NCBI RefSeq assembly: GCF_036075115.1
Contig: NZ_CP107958.1
Span: 4,216,001 to 4,280,000, forward strand
DNA from: Streptomyces sp. NBC_00377
GTDB taxonomy: Bacteria; Actinomycetota; Actinomycetes; Streptomycetales; Streptomycetaceae
Reading direction: 5' to 3'
DNA length: 64,000 nucleotides
Both the position numbers and the translations under genes were made by a program. Below the pieces are notes generated by a model. That model worked only from the letters and a program-made list of their open reading frames with translations. It searched no databases and was not told the origin of the DNA. Below, piece after piece: positions 1-8,447 of the stretch. How positions within the stretch are numbered: position 1 is the first letter of the stretch; every line of letters starts with the position of its first letter.

Positions 1-1
1 G

Positions 2-1252
2 ACCACCGCCCTGGAGCTGGGCATCGACGTCTCCGGACTCGACGCGGTCCTGATCGCCGGTTACCCGGGCACGCGCGCGTCCCTGTGGCAGCAGGCAGGG
101 CGGGCGGGCCGGTCCGGGCAGGGCGCGCTGGCGGTGCTCGTCGCCCGAGACGACCCGCTGGACACTTTCCTGGTGCATCACCCGGAGGCGCTGTTCGACC
201 GTCCCGTGGAGTCGACCGTCCTCGACCCCGACAATCCCTACGTCCTCGCCCCCCACCTCTGCGCGGCGGCCGCGGAGCTCCCGCTGACCGAAGAGGACCT
301 GCCTCTTTTCGGCCCCGAGACCGAAAGCCTGCTGCCGCAGCTGGAGGCCGCGAAGCTGCTGCGCCGCCGGACCACGGCCTGGCACTGGACCCGCCGGGAA
401 CGGGCCGCCGACCTCGCGGACATCCGCGGCGGGGGCGGCCGACCGGTCCAGGTCGTCGAGTCCGGTACGGGCCGGCTGCTCGGCACGGTCGACGCGGGCG
501 CCTCCCACACCACCGTCCACGAGGGCGCGGTCCACCTTCACCAGGGCCGCACGTATCTCGTGCGTTCCCTCGACCTGGAGGACTCCGTCGCCCTGGTCGA
601 GCAGGCCGACCCGCCGTACTCCACGGTCGCCCGGGACACGACGTCGATCTCCGTCCTGGAGACGGACGTCCAGATCCCCTGGGGTCGGGGCCGTTTGTGC
701 TACGGCTCCGTCGAGGTCACCAATCAGGTCGTCTCCTTCCTGCGTCGACGTGTCATCACCGGTGAGGTCCTGGGCGAGACGAAACTCGACCTCCCTCCTC
801 GTACGCTGCGCACGCGCGCCGTGTGGTGGACGGTGACCGAGGACCAACTGGACGACGCCCGGATCAACCCCGAGATCCTCGGCGGGGCCCTGCACGCCGC
901 GGAACACGCCTCGATCGGGATGCTGCCCCTCTTCGCGACCTGCGACCGCTGGGACATCGGCGGCGTCTCGGTCCCCCTCCACCCCGACACGCTGCTGCCG
1001 ACGGTCTTCGTCTACGACGGCCATCCCGGCGGGGCGGGCTTCGCGGAGCGGGCCTTCCACACGGCCCACTCCTGGCTGACGGCCACCCGGCAGGCCATCG
1101 CCTCCTGCGAGTGCGACGCCGGCTGCCCGTCCTGTATCCAGTCCCCCAAGTGCGGCAGCGGCAACGACCCGCTGCACAAGAGGGGAGCCGTACGCCTTCT
1201 CGCCGAGCTCCTGCGGGAGGCTCCCGAGGAGAAGCCGGAAGATCCGGCGTAG
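2..1252 (+). CDS. MrfA-like DEAD/DEAH-box helicase, C-terminal part (5' truncated by window)
   Basis: The reading frame is open from base 2, so only the C-terminal 416 residues are visible. The start TTALELGIDVSGLDAVLIAG and the following QQAGRAGRSG are helicase motifs V and VI (the QxxGRxGR arginine finger) of an SF2 helicase. The C-terminal half matches the DUF1998 layout and ends with a four-cysteine cluster (CECDAGCPSC then C about 6 residues later), a likely metal site as in MrfA/YprA DNA-repair helicases. The family unwinds DNA 3' to 5' in mitomycin-type lesion repair; the exact role here is inferred. It converges on the Tad locus, with about 96 bp between stops. Confidence 0.88.
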   Translation, partial: TTALELGIDVSGLDAVLIAGYPGTRASLWQQAGRAGRSGQGALAVLVARDDPLDTFLVHHPEALFDRPVESTVLDPDNPYVLAPHLCAAAAELPLTEEDLPLFGPETESLLPQLEAAKLLRRRTTAWHWTRRERAADLADIRGGGGRPVQVVESGTGRLLGTVDAGASHTTVHEGAVHLHQGRTYLVRSLDLEDSVALVEQADPPYSTVARDTTSISVLETDVQIPWGRGRLCYGSVEVTNQVVSFLRRRVITGEVLGETKLDLPPRTLRTRAVWWTVTEDQLDDARINPEILGGALHAAEHASIGMLPLFATCDRWDIGGVSVPLHPDTLLPTVFVYDGHPGGAGFAERAFHTAHSWLTATRQAIASCECDAGCPSCIQSPKCGSGNDPLHKRGAVRLLAELLREAPEEKPEDPA

Positions 1253-1348
1253 ACCCACCCGGCGGAACGGACCGAGGGGGACCAGGGGAACGAAGGCAAC
1301 GGGAAGCGGGGGACCGAACAGTGGTTCCGGTGAAGGAGCCGGGCGCAA

Positions 1349-1813
1349 TCAAGCCGACAGCACCTCCTGAGATCGGGCCGGGTGCAACGAAGCCGACAAC
1401 GGCACCGGAGAGGGCGGCGGAGCGGGCTGCGGGGACGGTGCCGCGTCCGCAGGCCCCGCCCGCGCTCTGACCTCGGCCGCGAACAGCCCTCGTCCCGACG
1501 CCACCGTCACATCCGAGATCTCGCCGACGACCGCGCACCGCACCAGTCGCGCGCCCTGCGCCCGGGCCACCCGGTCCGCCCGGGCACAGGCCTGCTCGGC
1601 GCCGTCCGTCCAGTGGTCGGCCGCGGCGAGCGCGGCGAGATCGGCGCCGCCCGCGGCCCGGTGCCGGACCGCCACCGCCTGGCCGAGGGCGAGCACCGCC
1701 CCGAACACCACACAGAGCACGGCGATCGCACCCACACTCCAGACAGTGGCGGAGCCACGATCTGCCTTCGCACCCCCGAGGCGCCCTCGGAGAGACCTGA
1801 TCCGGGCCCGCAT
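1349..1813 (-). CDS. TadE/TadG-like pseudopilin (Rv3654c-like)
   Basis: A 154-residue protein read from the ATG at 1811-1813. Residues 10-45 hold a prepilin-like segment: a basic start, then GSATVW and a long hydrophobic helix (AIAVLCVVFGAVLALGQAVAVR). A helical stretch ALAAADHW with Cys pairs follows, as in the Rv3654c/TadE-like family at the end of actinobacterial Tad operons. It is probably a minor pseudopilin or pilus-associated helper inserted in the membrane and processed after the glycine. It is the last gene of the leftward Tad locus, 26 bp after the preceding TadE gene. A longer in-frame reading upstream lacks pilin features and was not used. Confidence 0.75.
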   Translation of the reverse strand: MRARIRSLRGRLGGAKADRGSATVWSVGAIAVLCVVFGAVLALGQAVAVRHRAAGGADLAALAAADHWTDGAEQACARADRVARAQGARLVRCAVVGEISDVTVASGRGLFAAEVRARAGPADAAPSPQPAPPPSPVPLSASLHPARSQEVLSA

Positions 1814-1839
1814 CCCCCAGCCGCGAAGCCCCGCGCCGC

Positions 1840-2319
1840 TCACGGGACGTCTCCCGTCACCCGCTGGGCGCCCCCTACGACGCCCTCTGCGGGGCCCACG
1901 GTCTCCCCCGGCCCCACCGCCTGGCCCGCCGGGCCGGCAGCCTCCGCTGCCGCCACGGCCTCCTCGCGCACCTCGAAGGGCAGCCCGCGCAGTGCCGGTG
2001 GCTTGGCCACGACCACGACGCGGAGCTGATCGCCCTCCCGGCTGATCGTCACCTCCGCCCCGCGCGGAGCCGTCGCGCGGGTCACCTCGAGGATCGCGTC
2101 GGCCGGATCCTGCCGAGCCGCCGCTCGGGCGCCGGTCCTGGCCGCGTCCACGCATTGGATCTGGGCGGCCATGACCAGCAGCCCCCACACCAGCGCCGTA
2201 GCGAACACCACCAGCACCGGCAGCACCACGGCCGACTCCGCAGTCACGAATCCGCGGTCCCCGCCGCACACCGCGCGGCTCGCGCGACAGGGCTTCCGTC
2301 CACGCTCACGCCCCCGCAC
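1840..2319 (-). CDS. TadE-like minor pseudopilin
   Basis: The product has 159 residues. Residues 20-60 carry the TadE signature: GDRGFVTAESAVVLPVLVVF (a Gly-Phe-type cleavage context, the conserved Glu at about +5 and a hydrophobic helix). A soluble domain of about 100 residues follows, with an Ala/Gly-rich tail. TadE-type proteins are minor subunits of Flp/Tad pili cleaved by a prepilin peptidase; no peptidase gene lies in this window. The GTG start at 2317-2319 overlaps the DUF4244 gene by 14 bp, indicating translational coupling. Start confidence is moderate. Confidence 0.8.
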   Translation of the reverse strand: MRGRERGRKPCRASRAVCGGDRGFVTAESAVVLPVLVVFATALVWGLLVMAAQIQCVDAARTGARAAARQDPADAILEVTRATAPRGAEVTISREGDQLRVVVVAKPPALRGLPFEVREEAVAAAEAAGPAGQAVGPGETVGPAEGVVGGAQRVTGDVP

Positions 2320-2515
2320 TGAGCGCCCGTTTCACGATGGCTTGCAACTGAGCGGCGACCACTTCGCTCGTCACGACCTGGTAGAGAAGCACCGCGAAGC
2401 CCACGGCAGCCACGATCCCCATCGCGTACTCCGACGTCACCATCCCTGCGTCTCCTCGCGCCGCACGGACCCTGCACATCAGGGCACACAGTCGCGCCCG
2501 TACCGCCTTGTTCAT
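2306..2515 (-). CDS. DUF4244 Flp-type pilin
   Basis: A 69-residue protein starting MNKAVRARLCAL (ATG at 2513-2515); an in-frame start four codons upstream is possible. The pattern is a short basic leader, then DAGMVTSEYAMGIVAAVGFA: a glycine before the cleavage site, the conserved E-Y pair of Flp pilins, and one hydrophobic helix. DUF4244 proteins are the presumed major pilin of actinobacterial Tad pili. It is encoded directly upstream of the TadE-like genes and about 280 bp downstream of the TadC-like gene, so it may be transcribed separately, as expected for an abundant subunit. Confidence 0.85.
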   Translation of the reverse strand: MNKAVRARLCALMCRVRAARGDAGMVTSEYAMGIVAAVGFAVLLYQVVTSEVVAAQLQAIVKRALSAGA

Positions 2516-2527
2516 CTCAACTCCCAT

Positions 2528-2797
2528 GCACTTCTGTCGGGTTGATCTCTGCTATTTCGACGGCGCGTTCGACCACTCACTGCTGGGCCACTCACTGCTG
2601 GCCCACTCGCGGATCGACCCCTTCTTGCTCGACCGCCCGCTGGTGAGCGATTCGCCGCCCGGCCTGCTGTGTCTGAGCGACACTCGGCTCAGCCGGCCGT
2701 TCGACCACCGGTCACCCGCGTTGCAGCTCCCGGGCGTTCACGTCGCTCAAGTCGCTCAAGTCGTTCATGTCGTACGTCGTTCACGTTCCTGGCGCTC
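2528..2797. repeat. Tad-locus intergenic region with two short tandem-repeat patches
   Basis: The 270 bp between the pilin and TadC genes contain no convincing reading frame. Two patches of short tandem repeats are visible. One lies at about 2572-2606 (CCACTCACTGCTGG-like units). The other, at about 2738-2787, has 9-bp units of the form TTCACGTCG/CTCAAGTCG/TTCATGTCG. The region probably carries the promoter or 5' leader of the leftward pilin gene. The repeats look like slippage products, and no binding protein can be named. Confidence 0.5.
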
Positions 2798-3577
2798 TCA
2801 TGAGCCACCCCCTCCCAGCACCCCGCCCGCGAGTCCGATGACGATGGGCAGCACGCCGACCGCGATGAAGGCGGGCAGGAAACACAGCCCCACCGGCACC
2901 GTGACCATGACGGCCGCCCGCCGCGCCCTGGCCGTCGCGGTGCGTGACCATTCGGCACGGGTGTCGGCGGCGAGCCGGGCGACCGGTCCGGCGGTCGGCA
3001 GCCCCGAGATGTCGGCCCGCTCCAGCAAGCGGGCGAGGGCCGCAGCACCCGGCGCAGAGGCCAACCTCCGCCATGCGGTGGCCGGTTCGCCGCCCAGCCG
3101 TACCTCGGCGGCGCCACGCGCCAGCGCCTCTCCCACCGGACCGCCCAGAGCTTCCCCCACGGCCTGCGCCGCGATCACCGGGCCCGCTCCGGCCGCGATG
3201 CACGCGGCCAGCAGGTCTGCGGCCAGGGGGAGTTGGCGAGCGGCGAGCAAAGCATCGGTGTCGCTCACCACACCTGACGCCTGTTGATGACGCCGCCACC
3301 GCCCCAGCCCCACCGCGCCGATCACCCCCAGCGCGAGACCGGCGAACCCTCCGACCACCACCCATGCGGCCCCGAGCACCACCACCTCGGGCAACCACCG
3401 CCGGACCGTCTCCCGCACACCGGCTCCTCCGGCGGCCGCCATGGTCCCCGGGGGGAGCAGTGCAGCCAGGCGACGTCGTGCGCTGTGTTCGCGTCGGACG
3501 GTCTCCAGCCACCGCGCCAGCCACCAGAGGACCATGACGATCCCCAGGGCCACCCCCAGCCTGTGGACAACTTCCAC
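2798..3577 (-). CDS. tadC: TadC-like type II secretion F-domain membrane protein
   Basis: 259 residues from the GTG at 3575-3577, chosen because GGAGG sits 7 nt upstream; an in-frame GTG 7 codons earlier would place that SD inside the gene. Hydrophobic segments occur near the N-terminus, around residues 65-90 and in the last 40 residues. The central region (ADLLAACIAAGAGPVIAAQAVG ... LERADISGLP) matches the T2SSF domain. In Tad systems TadB and TadC form the inner-membrane platform on which the TadA ATPase acts. It follows the TadB gene on the same strand. Confidence 0.85.
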   Translation of the reverse strand: MEVVHRLGVALGIVMVLWWLARWLETVRREHSARRRLAALLPPGTMAAAGGAGVRETVRRWLPEVVVLGAAWVVVGGFAGLALGVIGAVGLGRWRRHQQASGVVSDTDALLAARQLPLAADLLAACIAAGAGPVIAAQAVGEALGGPVGEALARGAAEVRLGGEPATAWRRLASAPGAAALARLLERADISGLPTAGPVARLAADTRAEWSRTATARARRAAVMVTVPVGLCFLPAFIAVGVLPIVIGLAGGVLGGGGS

Positions 3578-3669
3578 GTTCACGCCTCCTCCGTCCACGT
3601 CGCCGGCTTCTCGTCACTCACTTCCGGTACTCCCTCTCGTCACGGCCTTCCGGCACTCGCCTGCGGTGC

Positions 3670-4530
3670 TCACTTCGCCTCCGCGTTGCGGACGATCCGC
3701 AGGGCCCACCACATCCCCACGCCTTCCAGCACACCGCCGACGAGCAGACAGCCCAGTCCGGCTCCCGTGTGCAGCAGGACATGGAGCGGGTCTGCTCCGA
3801 GCGCGGCCCCCAGCAGGAGGCCCAGGACCGGCAGTCCGGCGAGCATCACCACCGTGGCGCGCGGGCCCGCCAACTGGGCGCGCAGATCGGCACGTTGTTC
3901 GCGCTCCGCCCGCAACGCCTCCTCCAGGCGGTCCAGTCCGGCAGCGAGACCGGCCCCCTGGTCAACGGCCACGCGCCAGCACGCGGCGAGTCCGAGCAGT
4001 CCGTCGGCCCCCGGTTGCCGTGCGGCGACCGCGAGGGCCTTGGGCACGTCCCCGCCGAACCGTGCGGCAGCCAGCACCGCCGGCTGTGCCCCGCCCAGTC
4101 CTCCGGAGTCCCGTGCGGCGCGCTGCAACGCCTCCCCAGGCTGCCGGCCGGCCAGCACCTCCCCGGCCAGCGCCGCGCAGAGCGCGATCACCGCGTCCGC
4201 TCGACGCTCCCCAGCGCGCCTGATGTCGGCGGCACACCGCGCCCGGCGCAGCAAGGGGACCCCGGCCACCCCCGCGATGACCGGGAGCACCGAACCGCCC
4301 AGTACCGCCAGGACCAGTCCGGCGGCCGGCGCCCACCATTCGGGCCGCCACCGCCCCCGGAGCCTGCGCAGCTCACCGACGAGCTGCCGCCACGGCGGGG
4401 GCCCGGTGCCGACGACACCGCCTCCGGCGAGCAGCAACTGCGCTCGTCCGGCCCCCGAGTACGGTCCGCCCATCAGCCAGGCCGCAGCCCCCGCACAGGC
4501 CACGGCCGCAGCCATCGGAACCTCACTCAT
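3670..4530 (-). CDS. tadB: TadB-like type II secretion F-domain membrane protein
   Basis: 286 residues starting MSEVPMAAAVACAG. The ATG at 4528-4530 overlaps the TadA stop by 8 bp (ATGAGTGA), which indicates coupling. Hydrophobic helices lie at residues 5-20, about 65-90, 215-250 and near the C-terminus, flanking a T2SSF core (ALCAALAGEVLAGRQPGEAL ... EQRADLRAQLAGPRA). It is the platform protein partner of TadC. Confidence 0.87.
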   Translation of the reverse strand: MSEVPMAAAVACAGAAAWLMGGPYSGAGRAQLLLAGGGVVGTGPPPWRQLVGELRRLRGRWRPEWWAPAAGLVLAVLGGSVLPVIAGVAGVPLLRRARCAADIRRAGERRADAVIALCAALAGEVLAGRQPGEALQRAARDSGGLGGAQPAVLAAARFGGDVPKALAVAARQPGADGLLGLAACWRVAVDQGAGLAAGLDRLEEALRAEREQRADLRAQLAGPRATVVMLAGLPVLGLLLGAALGADPLHVLLHTGAGLGCLLVGGVLEGVGMWWALRIVRNAEAK

Positions 4531-5746
4531 CCCGCCCGCCCTCCCCGTCGTTGCCGTCGTCGCCATCGTTCTCTTCGGTCCGCAGCAGTTCCCGTAGCCG
4601 CTCCCACCCCCGCTCATGGGTGAAGGAGTCCGCCCGCCACCGCAGTGCCGGCACGGTCCGCACCAGCCCGGACGGGTCCCGCTCGAGGACGTGCACCTCG
4701 GCGATCCGCCGCCGCCCGGCCGAATCGCGTACGAGGTGCAGGACCACGGACAGGGCTGCCGCCAACTGGCTGTGGAGCGCGGCGCGGTCCAGCCCCGCCG
4801 CCGTGCCGAGCGCCTCGAGCCGGGCGGGGACGTCAGCGGCGGCGTTGGCATGGACGGTCCCGCAGCCGCCGTGGCCCGTGTTGAGCGCGGCCAGCAGATG
4901 GACGACCTCCGGACCGCGCACCTCGCCCACGACGAGCCGGTCGGGCCTCATCCGCAGGGCCTGCCGGACCAGGTCCTCGAGCGTGACGAGCCCCGCCCCC
5001 TCCTGGTTGGCCGGTCTGGTCTCCAGGCGGACGACGTGCGGGTGATCCGGTCGCAGCTCCGCCGAGTCCTCCGCGAGCACGATCCGCTCCCCCGGCCCTG
5101 CCAAGCCCAGCAGGGCGCTCAGCAGGGTCGTCTTGCCACTGCCGGTGCCACCGCTGACCAGGAAGGACAAGCGCGACCGCACCAGCGCCCGCAGCACCCT
5201 GTCCCCGCCCGGCGGAACCGTGCCCGCGGCCACCAGCTCGCCGAGGGTGAACGCCCGGGGGCGCACGACGCGCAGGGACAGGCAGGTGCAGCCGACGGCG
5301 ACCGGGGGCAGCACCGCGTGCAGTCGCGTCCCGTCGGGCAGCCGGGCGTCGGCCCAGGGCCGGGCGTCGTCCAGGCGCCGTCCGGCCACGGCGGCCAGAC
5401 GCTGGGCGAGGCGCCGTACGGCCGCGGCGTCGGGGAAGGAGACATCGGTCAGCTCGAGACCGCCGCCCCGGTCGACCCAGACCCGGTCGGGGGCGGACAC
5501 CAGCACGTCGGTCACTCCGGGATCGGTGAGCAGCGGCTCCAGCGGCCCGCTGCCGATCAGCTCGGACCGCAACTGCTCGGCCGCGCCGAGGACCTCCGCG
5601 TCCCCGAGGACCCGCCCTTGTTCGCGCAGTGCCTGCGCCACGCGCGCGGGTGTCGGTTCGGCTCCGCTTTCGGCCAGCCACTGCCGGACGCCGTCGAGCA
5701 GCGTCCCGGCCCCTCTCACCCGTTCGGTCCTGGACGGCGTACTCAT
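4523..5746 (-). CDS. tadA: TadA/CpaF secretion ATPase
   Basis: 407 residues. A helical N-terminal domain is followed by the GspE-type ATPase core: Walker A SGGTGSGKTT at about residues 203-212, an Asp-box region IVLAEDSAELRP, the Walker B/His box RPDRLVVGEVRGPE, and GHGGCGTVHAN. These are the hallmarks of the CpaF/TadA hexameric ATPase that powers Flp pilus assembly from the cytoplasmic face. The ATG at 5744-5746 overlaps the upstream gene's stop (ATGA), and the C-terminus overlaps tadB. The last 20 residues are Asp/Glu/Gly-rich. Confidence 0.95.
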   Translation of the reverse strand: MSTPSRTERVRGAGTLLDGVRQWLAESGAEPTPARVAQALREQGRVLGDAEVLGAAEQLRSELIGSGPLEPLLTDPGVTDVLVSAPDRVWVDRGGGLELTDVSFPDAAAVRRLAQRLAAVAGRRLDDARPWADARLPDGTRLHAVLPPVAVGCTCLSLRVVRPRAFTLGELVAAGTVPPGGDRVLRALVRSRLSFLVSGGTGSGKTTLLSALLGLAGPGERIVLAEDSAELRPDHPHVVRLETRPANQEGAGLVTLEDLVRQALRMRPDRLVVGEVRGPEVVHLLAALNTGHGGCGTVHANAAADVPARLEALGTAAGLDRAALHSQLAAALSVVLHLVRDSAGRRRIAEVHVLERDPSGLVRTVPALRWRADSFTHERGWERLRELLRTEENDGDDGNDGEGGRDE

Positions 5747-6846
5747 GAGCCACCCGCCTCGGTCAGCGCGCGCTCCCAGAACTCCTTGCAGAAGCGGGCG
5801 AGAGGTCCGCGCGCGGTAGCACCCGGTGGTGCCTTGCCGCCGTCCGGGCGCAGCAGCCCGGACTCGACGGGCACCTCGCCGGCCAGCGGCAGACCGAGCA
5901 GGCGGGCCACTGCGCTGTCGTCGAGTCCGGGCGCGTACGGGCCGCGCACCGCCACTCGCAGGTCACGCAGCACCATGCCGACGGCAGAGGCCACGCGCTT
6001 GCCCGCCGCGACGGCGCGCAGTTCCGCGGGGACCACGAGGAGACCGACGTCGAGCTGGGCGAGGACTTCGGCGACTCCGTCGTCGATGCGGCGCGGGAGG
6101 TCGACGACGACCGTGCCGCCCCGGCGCCGGGCCGCCGCCAGTACCGCACGCACGGCCTGGGGCGCGATGGCGACGCAGTCGCCCCGGTCCCAGCTGAGCA
6201 CCCGCAGGGAGTGCAGTCTGGGCAGCGACTCCTCCAGGGCGCCACCGCCGACCCGGCCGCGCGAGGCGGCGAACGCGGGCCAGCGCAGGCCTTCCGCGCT
6301 CTCGCCGCCGAGGAGTACGTCGAGTCCGCCACCCAGGGGATCGGCGTCGACCAGGAGGGTGCGCAGTCCTTCCCGCGCGGAGGTGACGGCGAGGGCGCAC
6401 GCGAGCGTGGATGCTCCGGCACCGCCGCGTCCGCCGATGACGCCGACGGTCAGGGCGGGTCGGCCCACGCCCTCGGCGACGTCGGCGATGCGGTCGACGA
6501 GCCACTGTTCACCGTCGGGCAGCATCAGGACGTGGTCCGCGCCGATCTCCACCGCGCGCTGCCACACCCCCGAGTCGTCCTGATCGCGGCCGACGAGGAC
6601 CACTCCGCGTCTGCGGGCGGCCCCACGGACACGGCGGGCCGCGTCGTCGCCGACCAGGACGAGGGGCGCGGACTCCCAGCTGCCCCGGCGCTCCGGCACC
6701 GAGTGGTGGACCTCGGGTGTGGCGCCTGCCGCGGCGCACAGGCGCAGCAGATCGTCGAGGAGCGCCGCGTCCTCCGTGACGATCAGTGGCTTGCCCGGTC
6801 CGCCTCCGGTGGTGGGCGGCGGGTCGTGTGTGACGGCTCCGGTCAC
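5743..6846 (-). CDS. TadZ/CpaE-like P-loop protein (septum site-determining protein Ssd family)
   Basis: 367 residues from the GTG at 6844-6846, preceded by AAGGGGG with a 9-nt gap; an in-frame ATG at 6853-6855 sits directly against that SD and is less likely. An N-terminal receiver-like region (residues 15-120) precedes a MinD/ParA fold with a deviant Walker A, VIGGRGGAGASTLA. The position where P-loops normally have K-T/S is S-T, so the usual second lysine is replaced. TLLVDADPLGGGLDVLLGG is the A' motif. Ssd/TadZ proteins localise Tad machinery or influence septation. This is the first gene of the leftward Tad operon. Confidence 0.85.
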   Translation of the reverse strand: MTGAVTHDPPPTTGGGPGKPLIVTEDAALLDDLLRLCAAAGATPEVHHSVPERRGSWESAPLVLVGDDAARRVRGAARRRGVVLVGRDQDDSGVWQRAVEIGADHVLMLPDGEQWLVDRIADVAEGVGRPALTVGVIGGRGGAGASTLACALAVTSAREGLRTLLVDADPLGGGLDVLLGGESAEGLRWPAFAASRGRVGGGALEESLPRLHSLRVLSWDRGDCVAIAPQAVRAVLAAARRRGGTVVVDLPRRIDDGVAEVLAQLDVGLLVVPAELRAVAAGKRVASAVGMVLRDLRVAVRGPYAPGLDDSAVARLLGLPLAGEVPVESGLLRPDGGKAPPGATARGPLARFCKEFWERALTEAGGS

Positions 6847-7183
6847 GGTTTCCATCCCCCTTCGCTGCGGGTCGCCGAGTCCCTGCGGTCCCGCGATTCC
6901 CCTACGTGTGAAGAACCGGCAGCCGGTCTCCATATGAACGGCCGACAGAAACCGGCCGAACGCCTCCGGCAAACGGAACCGGCCATGTGAAGTCGGCACG
7001 AGCGGACGCGTTGGAATCACGGTGGGGCGAACCCGGAAATCGTGTGGATCTTGGTGGAAAACTGTGGACGCGTAGGCAGTTGTGAATATCGCCGTCACCC
7101 TTACCGGTGACGCCCGCACCATCTGCTGTGCGACTCCCGCAGAGGAGTCCGACGACTACGCTCCGTGACAGCGGGTAGGCATG

Positions 7184-7208
7184 AAAAAGAGGCGGCCGCA
7201 GCCGCCTC
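7184..7208 (-). terminator. Orphan intrinsic terminator, minus strand
   Basis: Read on the minus strand, GAGGCGGC - TGCG - GCCGCCTC is followed at once by TTTTT: an 8-bp all-GC stem, 4-nt loop and U-run. It would stop leftward transcription arriving from 7210 or beyond. The only gene to its right (HAD) runs rightward, so no annotated transcript explains it. Confidence 0.7.
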
Positions 7209-7400
7209 GGTGCGGCACCACGGCCGCGCAGGGAAGGGGAAAATGCATCCGGACATGCGACGACCCCCGCCGGGGGGGAGAGCGGGGGTCGCCTTCACGG
7301 CCGACTCGGGGGGGGAGGAGCCGGACCGCGTTAGCACGGTCGCGAACGATCCGTGACTTCCATGGTGTACCCGAGAGCCTTCTCAGGCAAACCCACGCGC
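7209..7400 (-). ncRNA. Candidate small leftward RNA ending at the 7184-7208 terminator
   Basis: The existence of this RNA is inferred from the orphan minus-strand terminator. It would include the stem at 7261-7291 and would be divergent to, or overlap, the leader of the HAD gene. The 5' end is unknown and no clear -35/-10 pair was found. An alternative is that the terminator insulates the Tad operon from antisense transcription. Confidence 0.25.
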
Positions 7401-7427
7401 CCACCTTACGCCGAATGGGCTGCCCCT

Positions 7428-8261
7428 ATGCTCTTGGTTGTGGAAAACCACTCCTTGCCCCGCACAGCGGCCTTCTTTGACCTGGACAAGACGGTCATTG
7501 CGAAGTCGAGCACGCTCACCTTCAGCAAGTCCTTCTACCAAGGCGGTCTGATCAACCGCAGGGCGGCCCTGCGCACCGCATACGCCCAGTTCGTCTTCCT
7601 CGTGGGCGGTATGGACCACGATCAGATGGAACGGACCCGCGAGTACCTGTCGGCCCTCGTGCGCGGCTGGAACGTCCAACAGGTGAAGGAGATCGTGGCC
7701 GAGACCCTGCACGACCTGATCGACCCGCTGATCTACGACGAGGCGGCCTCCCTGATCGAGGAGCACCACACGGCCGGCCGTGACGTCGTGATCGTGTCGA
7801 CCTCGGGCGCCGAGGTCGTCGAGCCGATCGGCGAGCTGCTCGGCGCGGACCGCGTGGTCGCCACCCGCATGGTCGTGGGCGAGGACGGCTGCTTCACCGG
7901 CGAGGTGGAGTACTACGCCTACGGCCCGACCAAGGCGGAGGCGATCAAGGAGCTGGCCGGGTCCGAGGGGTACGACCTCGCGCGCTGCTACGCCTACAGC
8001 GACTCGGCGACCGACCTGCCGATGCTGAAGGCGGTGGGGCACCCGCACGCCGTGAACCCGGACCGGGCCCTGAGGCGCGAGGCCGTCGCGCGCGGGTGGC
8101 CGATTCTCGACTTCCACCGGCCGGTGCGGCTCAAGCAGCGGATCCCGACGTTCTCGGTACCGCCCCGCCCCGCGCTCGTCGCCGCCGCGGCCATAGGAGC
8201 GGCGGCTGCCACCGCGGGTCTCGTCTGGTACGCGAACCGACGCCGGGCAGCGACCGTCTGA
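7428..8261 (+). CDS. HAD-IB family phosphatase with C-terminal membrane anchor
   Basis: 277 residues from the ATG at 7428. The protein has HAD motif I AAFFDLDKTV (catalytic DxDxT/V), motif II VIVSTSG, and motif III/IV with Lys and SDSATDLPML. These mark the SerB-like HAD-IB subfamily, which often acts on phosphoserine-like or lysophospholipid substrates; the substrate here is unknown. A hydrophobic helix near the C-terminus (about residues 250-272) ends in an Arg-rich tail, suggesting a cytoplasmic-face membrane anchor. A GTG at 7440 (VENHSLPR) is an equally plausible start: TATGCT lies just before it and no SD is visible, which would fit a leaderless mRNA. Confidence 0.88.
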   Translation: MLLVVENHSLPRTAAFFDLDKTVIAKSSTLTFSKSFYQGGLINRRAALRTAYAQFVFLVGGMDHDQMERTREYLSALVRGWNVQQVKEIVAETLHDLIDPLIYDEAASLIEEHHTAGRDVVIVSTSGAEVVEPIGELLGADRVVATRMVVGEDGCFTGEVEYYAYGPTKAEAIKELAGSEGYDLARCYAYSDSATDLPMLKAVGHPHAVNPDRALRREAVARGWPILDFHRPVRLKQRIPTFSVPPRPALVAAAAIGAAAATAGLVWYANRRRAATV

Positions 8262-8318
8262 CGGGCACCGCGCGGGACGCCTGCCCTGGCTGACGCCACG
8301 ACCGAGCGGCGGTGCCCG
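8262..8318 (+). terminator. Terminator-like hairpin of the HAD gene
   Basis: CGGGCACCG at 8262-8270 pairs with CGGTGCCCG at 8310-8318, followed by TTT. The hairpin starts directly after the HAD stop codon. The loop is long (39 nt), so efficiency is uncertain. Confidence 0.5.
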
Positions 8319-8447
8319 TTTGAATCCCGTTTGGACGCAAAAGCAAAGAACTGGCGCCAGCACTTCCGCTTGTCCGGGACTCGGAGTAGAAAGGACTTAA
8401 CGGCCCGCGAGACCAAGGACATCCGAGAGGATCACCTTAATAACGCA

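Larger units (their letters stand above)
6856..7427. other. Divergent intergenic region with two strong hairpins
   Basis: The 570 bp between the leftward Tad operon and the rightward HAD gene hold no convincing gene. Visible structures are an intrinsic terminator on the minus strand at 7184-7208 and a perfect 10-bp stem at 7261-7270/7282-7291 around an 11-nt loop. Overlapping frames read through this DNA but have an unnatural Arg/Pro-rich composition. Confidence 0.6.

Noticed and set aside
7181..7480. Open frame across the hairpins upstream of the HAD gene
   Set aside because: Arg/Pro-rich composition, crosses both stems and overlaps the HAD start; no SD and no family resemblance.
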